Of a stretch of 64,000 bases of DNA, positions 57,372-64,000 are shown one piece after another (positions within the stretch are counted from its first letter, which is position 1; every line of letters begins with the position of its first letter). Source of the stretch: Pomphorhynchus laevis (taxonomy: Eukaryota > Acanthocephala > Palaeacanthocephala > Echinorhynchida > Pomphorhynchidae); NCBI GenBank assembly GCA_012934845.2, contig WNNJ02002138.1, positions 1-64,000 of the forward strand. The letters are read 5' to 3'. The notes beneath the pieces were generated by a model that was not told the origin of the DNA, did no database searches, and worked only from the letters and a program-made list of their open reading frames with translations. The translations under genes and the position numbers were made by a program.

Positions 57372-60300
57372 CTTTGTTTTGGTAAACTATAATTGGAATA
57401 ATGATCACGGCTAGTTTGTAGAGAAGACTGTCTACTAATGATGTGATCCGACAAGTGATCGTTTGAGTTAAGGCAATCGGCAATCACATTTATACAATGT
57501 TTATCTATTAGCAAACTTGAACTTCTGTTCAAAAACACAACTGTTTGATCATTTAATATTTGTATGTTACCACCGTCTCCACGTAATTCATTAGATAATT
57601 GAGAGACTCCGATGTAATCTACAAGTCAAAGCAGTTCAAACTAAGATGAAAACATGTACAATTAAAGTTGGGCTATACAAAAAAAAATTAAAATTGTAAC
57701 TGAACAAAAGCTTTGCGTATTTGATATATTAATATCTAATAGATATTATTAATATATAATACCATTCACCGAATGGTGGAGGCATGCTTATTGCAAACTC
57801 TATGTACGGGGTTCAAACCTCGAGCATGCCCTCTCTATTGACTTATCTGTAAGCACACGTCAAAGCCACAAGGTCGCGTTGTCGAAGGACGTAGGGGCGC
57901 CCGATGATGAAGCGGGTTCACTCTTCATTAATATATAATTATATTAATATATTATTATATTAAACTAATAAATTAATATTGCTATTAAAAACATTAAATA
58001 TGTAGATATAAAAATAATATCTAGATATTATTAATAATAGATAATATTAATAATATATTAATATCTATAGATATATTAATAATATCAATATAATATATAA
58101 TAATATATATTATCAATATTAATATATAATAATTAACATCTATGAAAAAGGATTGGTATAAATATTAATAATAAAAAGATAACAAGATATTAAACTATCA
58201 TGTTATCTCTATTATCTACTTACAATTGCTGAAGATGATGCCAGCTAGGCATTGAAATATTCAATTCAATAAATTTTGCGTTGGTTTTCGCCATCTTTCT
58301 TCTAATTTAAATGCTATTACACCGTCGCAATCATCATTCAAATTCAATTTATACTATTAAAAATTATTATTTTAATAATCCTATCAAAATACGATTAGAG
58401 CGGACGTTCTTTGACGTCAACGTGTTTAACATCTTTGCTCAGTCGTTCGTCAACCGATCAGTGGACGCATCCTTCCAGCACAATGAATCACGCAAACACG
58501 CCAAATATTCAGAAAGAATGAAAGCGATCGAGCGCGGCAGGTTCAGTCCGCTAATTTTCTCCTCTTCTGGTGACATTAGGAACGAGACAGGCACCTTGTT
58601 CAGACGAATCGCATCAGATCGCACATAACGAGGTATTACGAAATATGCGCTTGTCATCACAAACATCAAAAGCCGCGTTTCTTTTGAAATTACTCGAACA
58701 GCATATACCTGCCTTCGACGTCCTAGAGGAAACAGAGAAGGCAGCACATAAGATAGTGAGCCTTGTTTTAAAAATCAACTACAACTTTGACAGTGAAAGT
58801 TATGTATGGGCCCATTTGCTATAAAAACATTAAATATGCATATATAAAAATATTATTATATAATTTTTATAATATTATATCATTATTGTAGATATTAATG
58901 CGAGACATCAGTTTTGAAATCGCACGCCCAGTTTCCGCATGTTAACGCTCGCCACGTTCACCTGTTCTAACCCTATTAATCCAATGAAAGCTGAATACAG
59001 CGAATTCTGCGGTGTTCAAAAACTGATTTCTCGTATTATTTTGCAGGTCTACGGCATTTTGTCGCTCTGTAATAATGTATATGCCCATTTGCGGGAGCCC
59101 TCTTCATGTATAGTAATTTTATGTATAATATTTTATTCATTCTGTAGCAGATTTACGAATTAGTCAAATTAGTAATTATATTGTTCTACCTAAAGTTATA
59201 CTGGATATTTTAATTATAAAATATTTTAAGTATAAAACTAAACAAATCACATCAGCTAACTGAGTCTACGTATTTAATATAATTATAAAAAAACATAATA
59301 ATGCTAAATCAAAATTTAATAATTAAATAATAAAATTAATAATTGTTTTTAGATTTTCTATAATTTAAATCAAGTTAAAATAAAAAAAATGAAATTTAAA
59401 ATAAAAGTCAATTTTTATGAATTGACTAATAAATAATAGACAATTTATAAGGATAAGGATTTGAAGTCATCAGGAGAAACTGCAATGTACAACGTTTGAT
59501 ATTAAATTATTTATAAATTAAACCTAATGATAAAAATATTAATGAATAATAAAAATATTATTTTTAATATATTTATTAAATATATTAAAAATATTTAATA
59601 TATAATATTTAATATTAATATTTAATATATAAAAATAAAATAATATTAATATTTTAATATTTTATTCAAATATAATCTTCTGTTGATTAGAAAACTTCAA
59701 TCAATATAAATTAGTTGCTGCAAATACTTAACATTATAGCCTATATATAATTATATAAAGCATAATATGATCATAAGAAGTATTAATTAAATAGAAAACG
59801 AAAGTTTATGTCTTTAAAAAATAGATCAAGCATCTCATCTATATACCTCTTAAGCTAATCTTTAATAGTTCCACTTCAGTCGTATTAAATATTTCGTTTT
59901 CAATACATTGTCGTATATTGGCGTGGGTTAGTAATTCATACCAGCTCTTCTTTAACTCGTCATTGTGATCTGACTTCTTCCTTTCGTTAATTTCATTTTC
60001 GCAGAAACCGCGAATAATAGTATCACCCTGATTATTGCGTTTAGAAAACAAATCAGGTTGAGAACCAATGCCGTTATCTGTTGAACATTTAAGTACTGTT
60101 ACGTCGCCACGTTTAGCTAGTTGGGTTTCATCACTGTTGTTGTTAATCGCCTGATTAAACCAGCTAAACATTGTACCTGTATGAATTATATCACTATTGT
60201 CTTGCTGACCTTCTATGTCCTTGCTTGCATTAATCAAATGTTTATCGGAAATGTTTCTACTACTTGAGAATTGATAGTGGCTTTTTGCTACATGTGCACT

Positions 60301-60447
60301 TTCATTATTAATTGAATCGTTATGGATGTTTGCATTTCCATTTTCGGACGAATATCTGTCTTTAAGAAAGTTCACAACATTAGGATCGGCAACTATGGCC
60401 GCGGATAGAACATTCGATTCGATTCGCCTTTTCTCTTGAAAATTCAT
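57372..60447 (-). CDS. Unrecognised host gene, first two exons
   Basis: Exon 1 runs from the ATG at 60447 to 59847 (200 codons plus one base), ending at a donor GGTATAT. Exon 2 runs from 57618 (acceptor CTTGTAG) to 57372 (donor AAAGGTGTGT). The phases match exactly, joining ...LLKISLR to DYIGVSQLSNELRGDGG. An in-frame TAA lies six bases upstream of the ATG. The protein starts MNFQEKRRIESNVLSAAIVA, has an Asn/Ser-rich middle, and from about residue 165 a denser, folded-looking part (KKSWYELLTHANIRQCIENE, TVVFLNRSSSLLIDK). I do not recognise the family. No third exon was found before the retroelement at 55360-56703, so the gene may be longer or damaged. Confidence 0.5.
57775..57930 (+). mobile_element. 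Possible tRNA-like SINE fragment
   Basis: GGTTCAAACC at about 57808 is a perfect pol III B box, and GGCATGC with GCATGCC forms a 7-bp stem around it. A less AT-rich tail (GGTCGCGTTGTCGAAGGACG) follows. It is too short and lacks a proper D arm for a tRNA. It lies in the intron of the minus-strand gene and differs from the SINE at 16.3 and 25.0 kb. Confidence 0.4.
57940..58310. other. AT-rich intronic stretch
   Basis: TATTAATATATTAATA-type low-complexity DNA; nothing else is seen. Confidence 0.5.
58311..58760 (+). pseudogene. Second type of RT-linked restriction-like nuclease fragment
   Basis: Reads FFDVNVFNIFAQSFVNRSVD, then RKHAKYSERMKAIERGRFSP and LIFSSSGDIRNETGTLFRRI, and, after a stop at 58628, RVSFEITRTAYTCLRRPRG. 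The pattern DV.VFNP.A.SYVN, Y..RV..IE.G.F.PLVFS..GG and F.L.RSA..C.RG is known from the C-terminal nuclease of retroelement RT proteins in many invertebrates. It is a decayed fragment inside the intron of the minus-strand gene and is not the same family as the copies at 55.4 and 60.8 kb. Confidence 0.55.
58761..59244. other. Intronic stretch, no gene seen
   Basis: Moderately AT-rich. Short ORFs occur on both strands but none is recognised. Confidence 0.4.
59245..59510 (+). repeat. AT-rich dispersed repeat, forward copy
   Basis: Begins CAGCTAACTGAGTCTACGTA and ends with AAGTCATCAGGAGAAACTGC. It is almost identical to the copy at 15300-15600 over its first 200 bases and lies in the intron of the minus-strand gene. 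From here to 59840 only AT-rich sequence is seen. Confidence 0.75.
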
Positions 60448-60829
60448 ATTTTACATAACTCTTTAAGCTAAGGCTTTAAAATCATCAAATTAATATTTTG
60501 CTACCATGACTACATAAAATCTTTGGTGAACTAGTAGTGCAGAACTGTTAATGCTCAATTTTATATAGCAAAGGCCAACATTAATGTAACTTATTTATTA
60601 AGGTAGGATCATTCACAGCGATTGCTGAAAAGGTTATATCAAATTAGAAGATTATGGTTACTAGATTATGGTCACTAATTAATATCAAATTATGATTACT
60701 AGATTATGGTTACTATCAATAACCACTATCAATGAATCGGACTATCAATGAATTGGCAAAAAACCGAATTAATAGGCCACATAGAAGCAATTATCTTAAC
60801 GCAGACAACATAGACTCACTCTCCACATA

Positions 60830-61788
60830 CCAAGTCTTACGGCAATTTTACTCTTTTGGGATGCCCAATTGGTTCGCAAGAGTTTGTAGAATCATATCTC
60901 ATAAATAGTTACTAACCAAACCTAGTAAATGACACAGAGCTTGTCGCGTCGCTTCCGGACGCTCATGTGGCTTACCTGCTATTGCGCCACTGTGCTTCTG
61001 CTCAACGAATAGCATTCCTAATGAGGAATGTAGATCCATCAAGCACCGAACTTTTCTGTAAGCAGTTTGATAATGCTGTGATACGGGCGATGGAAATCAT
61101 CGCTTCAATACAACTGTCAGCACGAACACGATCTCAAGTTGAGCTCCCACTAAAAATGGGCGGTCTGGGTCTTAGGAGTACAAACAAACACAGAGCGGCA
61201 GCCTTTGCAGCAAGCGTCAGCACAGTGGCCGCGTTTGTGAACCAGGATCCAAATACATTTCCGGGCTTTGTAAACGCGAATGAAATACTTGCGTTACACG
61301 GAGCAGAAGTGGAACAGCAGGCTTCATCCACAAGACAACATCAAATATCGTTCAAAATCGATGTGGGTTGCGAGGTTCGCAACCTTGTCCAAAATCTTCA
61401 AGAACGGCTAGCCGATATCCTGATCTACGGGGATCCTTCAGATGCTATAAACTTCGCGGTAACACATCCACTACAGAAATCTTTTCTTCGCCAGTCAGCT
61501 TATGTGCCTGGTTACGCAGCTGCGCAGTACGCATCATCGGTCAAAGATAGAAAGTACCGTGCTAAAATGATTGAGGCGGGATATAACTTCATACCTGCAG
61601 TCTTGGAGTGTTACGGCGGCTGGAATATGGAAGGGGAGAAAATCATCAGACGAATCGCCCGATACTTAGCAATTCGATCATCTATACCATACAGCATCGC
61701 ATCTGCACGGCTCTTTCAACGAATATCAATAGCACTCATGAGAGGAAATTCAAAAGCTATATTATCTAGCATTGATATGTTAAACTGA
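60830..61788 (+). pseudogene. RT thumb + restriction-like nuclease fragment (copy 2)
   Basis: Plus-strand homologue of the fragment at 55360-56703. It begins NFTLLGCPIGSQEFVESYL (60840 on), passes one TAG near 60907, and is open from about 60910 to TGA 61786-61788: AYLLLRHCASAQR, ELPLKMGGLGLRSTNKHRAA, DPNTFPGFVNANE, RLADILIYGDPSDAINFAVT, SVKDRKYRAKM, AVLECYGGWNMEGE and RLFQRISIALMRGNSKA. The C/H cluster present in copy 1 is missing here through an internal deletion. It is 5'-truncated. Confidence 0.72.
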
Positions 61789-61812
61789 CCGTGTTACGAG
61801 ATCGCTAACCCC

Positions 61813-62514
61813 ATGATGGAGAATTCCACACGAAGAATAAACCCATTCCAGGCACTTGATCTGGCAGTTGACTCTCTTCCATCGTCAATTGATCAGTCCG
61901 CTCCTGGATACATTGAATTTAACAATACAAATGAAGTAACTGTCACGCTAGCTAATATACCAGGATCCAGTGTCGATACGTCAGTTTTTACAGGAACTAA
62001 TAAATTGTGTTCCTACAGAGATTGTGTACTTATAGAAGAAAACGGAAAATTCACACTAAACGTATTGAGCTCTGCAATCACAGTAAAGCCCCAAAGTCTT
62101 TCAAGCAAAATTAAGCCACATTTTGACACCTTTCTGCAACAATGTGACAATTCATCAAATAATAACGACGCCGATGATCCTGAATCTTTACCTATAAACT
62201 CACAGCCAGAAACCGAAATTAGTAAACAGACCGTCGATTATATGACACATGACGTACATACATTATCTGATTCTGAATTAACTGACAATTTATCGAACGC
62301 AAATAGTGATAATCATGAATCAATCGGAAGTTTTTATTATGAAACAGAATAATTAACTGACTTTTGTGAAACAGATCAAATAATCACGCTCACTATAAAC
62401 AAACAGATGATACCGGAAAAAGGCCGGCTAGTTGTCAGTGGATCGGTTGATTCATATATTCTAGATGATCAGGCGCTATCTGAAAGTAGTGATAACGAAG
62501 AGGAGGAAGTCTAA
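61813..62514 (+). pseudogene. EAF: EAF (ELL-associated factor) intronless copy with an in-frame stop
   Basis: 180 codons from the ATG at 61813, TAA at 62350-62352, then the same frame stays open for another 53 codons to TAA 62512-62514. EAF proteins bind ELL and stimulate RNA polymerase II elongation. The EAF N-terminal domain is recognisable: SIDQSAPGYIEF, NEVTVTLANIPGSS, VFTGTNKLCSYRDCVLI and FTLNVLSSAITVK, matching DEVTITLPHIPGS and KDCVLI in human EAF1. The part after the stop ends DDQALSESSDNEEEEV, like the acidic EAF C-terminus. No intron is present and the copy sits 24 bases behind a retroelement ORF, so a processed or transduced copy is likely. A working gene with a shortened C-terminus is the alternative. 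Confidence 0.75.
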
Positions 62515-63245
62515 CGCTATCGATTATGGACATTATACGAAGAGGTTAACTATTTCCACACTTTTTTGTAATATGCATTAAATTGTTGTTGTATTAATTT
62601 CCTTTCTACATTTAGTCAGACTCTGGTAATTGTATATTGATATTATTGTTTAATAATTATGGCTACTAATTAATATCAAATTAGTGGTTACAACCACTTA
62701 ACGGGTAACATTCACGAAATTTTGAGGATCCAATCTCAGGTGCTAATGATTCATTAACATATGAACATACTATTCTAAATTTCTTCGATGTCATACTAAG
62801 CTAATTGACTTACAATGGCGTCCATTAAAACATTTTACGGAGGAAAGGGCAAAAAAGAAAGGATGGATGGACTTTTATTTGGGCAATAGCTTGGAGGCAA
62901 AATTCACAATTGAAAAGCCTACCACCAGTTCAAAATTTTTAGAAGACTTCAAAGACTTATTTTAATATTTAATATTAAAGACTTATTTTAAAGTTTGCAA
63001 CTTGAGAAGGATCTAAACGATCGAAAGCTTGTTAACAAAATAAAACCTTTTTCCTTAAGTCTATAATATTTCTAGTAATAGGCATAATCATCCACAAGGC
63101 ACAAATGAAATTCTACTTATTTAAATTTGAAATTTTTCATCCAAATTATTTTTTTTTCATTTCTACGGTGAAAATCTAAATTGAACATTTATTCTCGAAT
63201 AAAACATTACATTTCTCTTGACCTGAGAGTTTATTTTAGTTAAAA
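62515..63245. other. Intergenic stretch, no gene recognised
   Basis: Short frames such as the one from ATGGCGTCC at 62817 are not supported by anything known. The sequence becomes more AT-rich towards the PLE. Confidence 0.4.
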
Positions 63246-64000
63246 TTTTGACAGTTTGTATATTCGACTCCCCTGATTCAAATAATATGAAAAAATCATT
63301 ATCCATAATTGAAAATTTTGAGAAAATGTGTTTATCATATCAAATGTTAAAAACTAGGTTTAGGCAACACATATATAATATACAGCATAATAGTCAAACT
63401 ATATTTCATAAACATATGAGCTTAATAGAACATGATATTAAAAACTGTAAATTATTTATTTTAGAACATATTATCGAAGAAAACATTTCAATATTAAATC
63501 AAAAACTATTAGAAAAAGAAGATTTTTGGATTAAAACGCTTAATTCCATGTACCCATTAGGATTGAATGACGTGGTACAAAGAATTGGCAGAAGTAGTAT
63601 AATACATAATAAACAACTATATTATAATATTCCGTTTAAACGCAAACCAAGAAGTCATGGTGATAAAAGTAATAGGAAAAATAGAGTTAAAAATATTAAA
63701 AAAGATATGTATATAAATGAACAATTAGAAATATTAAAACAACTTTTAAGTGATTATAAGCTAAAAGATCTTTATGTAAATATAAGAAGTTTTTCTAAAG
63801 ATATCATATGTTCAATAAATCAAAAATTAATTAACGACTATGATAGGCTAAGTTGTATAATAGACTTATTGTAATACAAAATACTATAATCGTACAATAA
63901 ATGTAAATAATAACAATAGAAAATATACATTAACCATAAACTTCATTAATAAATGTATAGATAACATAAATATAGCCGGACTTTTAAATAATTCTAAAAG
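63246..64000 (+). mobile_element. Penelope-like element, GIY-YIG endonuclease part, running off the window
   Basis: Open frame 63248-63874 with LKTRFRQHIYNIQ, a helix-rich middle, then EDFWIKTLNSMYPLGLNDVV, the usual C-terminal block of PLE GIY-YIG endonucleases. RKPRSHGDKSNRKNR follows, and after a stop YTLTINFINKCIDNINIAGL (63920-63980). The RSHG linker and the INF-NK-ID-INI block are found between the endonuclease and RT in PLEs whose endonuclease is N-terminal, so the RT should lie beyond 64000. The GIY part itself is missing or decayed. Confidence 0.65.

Overview
The window is AT-rich animal DNA. It has spliced genes with GT-AG introns, two of them only 43 nt long, and dense layers of transposable elements. 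The host is an invertebrate. A DD41D (rosa-type) mariner and CR1/Jockey-group LINEs with a PHD-like ORF1 finger fit an arthropod best, but a flatworm or other invertebrate is not excluded. No prokaryotic operons, CRISPR arrays, rRNA genes or functional tRNA genes were seen, and no retrovirus, LTR element or Polinton was recognised.

Host genes. The main one is ERAL1, the mitochondrial Era-like GTPase that acts in small-subunit rRNA assembly. It lies on the + strand at 8886-21745 and I could rebuild it as 11 phase-consistent exons (461 codons). A 63-codon UPF0729 (C18orf32-like) gene lies at 34652-34843 (-). An unrecognised gene at 57372-60447 (-) has two phase-compatible exons. An intronless EAF (ELL-associated factor) copy lies at 61813-62514 (+), directly behind and in frame with a retroelement reverse transcriptase, and carries one in-frame stop.

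Layout. 1-8810: LINE A (+), interrupted by nearly complete LINE B (-). 8886-21745: ERAL1, with introns holding AT-rich dispersed repeats, an inverted cluster of tRNA-derived SINEs and a Penelope-like (PLE) remnant. 21.8-24.1 kb: a rosa mariner inside a pair of older inverted repeats. 24.2-26.7 kb: PLE, SINE and LINE scraps. 27.1-31.3 kb: LINE H (-) interrupted by an L2-like LINE C (+). 31.3-36.5 kb: AT-rich DNA, a perfect 327-bp tandem duplication, the UPF0729 gene, a 13-bp minisatellite and a fold-back palindrome. 36.9-38.2 kb: a ~390-bp satellite. 38.3-43.8 kb: decayed LINE G (+) interrupted by LINE F (-). 44.4-46.1 kb: a deleted zinc-knuckle LINE (-). 46.7-50.5 kb: a Tc1-like DD34E transposon with repeat-array ends, one end carrying LINE D. 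50.6-55.0 kb: nearly intact LINE E. 55-62.5 kb: retroelement fragments with restriction-like nuclease domains, interleaved with the unknown gene and EAF. 63.2-64 kb: the GIY-YIG end of another PLE.

The elements are linked. LINEs A, B, D, E and F share a 3' end made of a small AGCC/GGCT hairpin followed by a (TAA)n tail, which is probably the reverse-transcriptase recognition signal. Four nested insertions can be read directly, so relative ages can be ordered. The SINE has a conserved hammerhead-like motif beside its tRNA-like promoter, but the ribozyme core looks degenerate.
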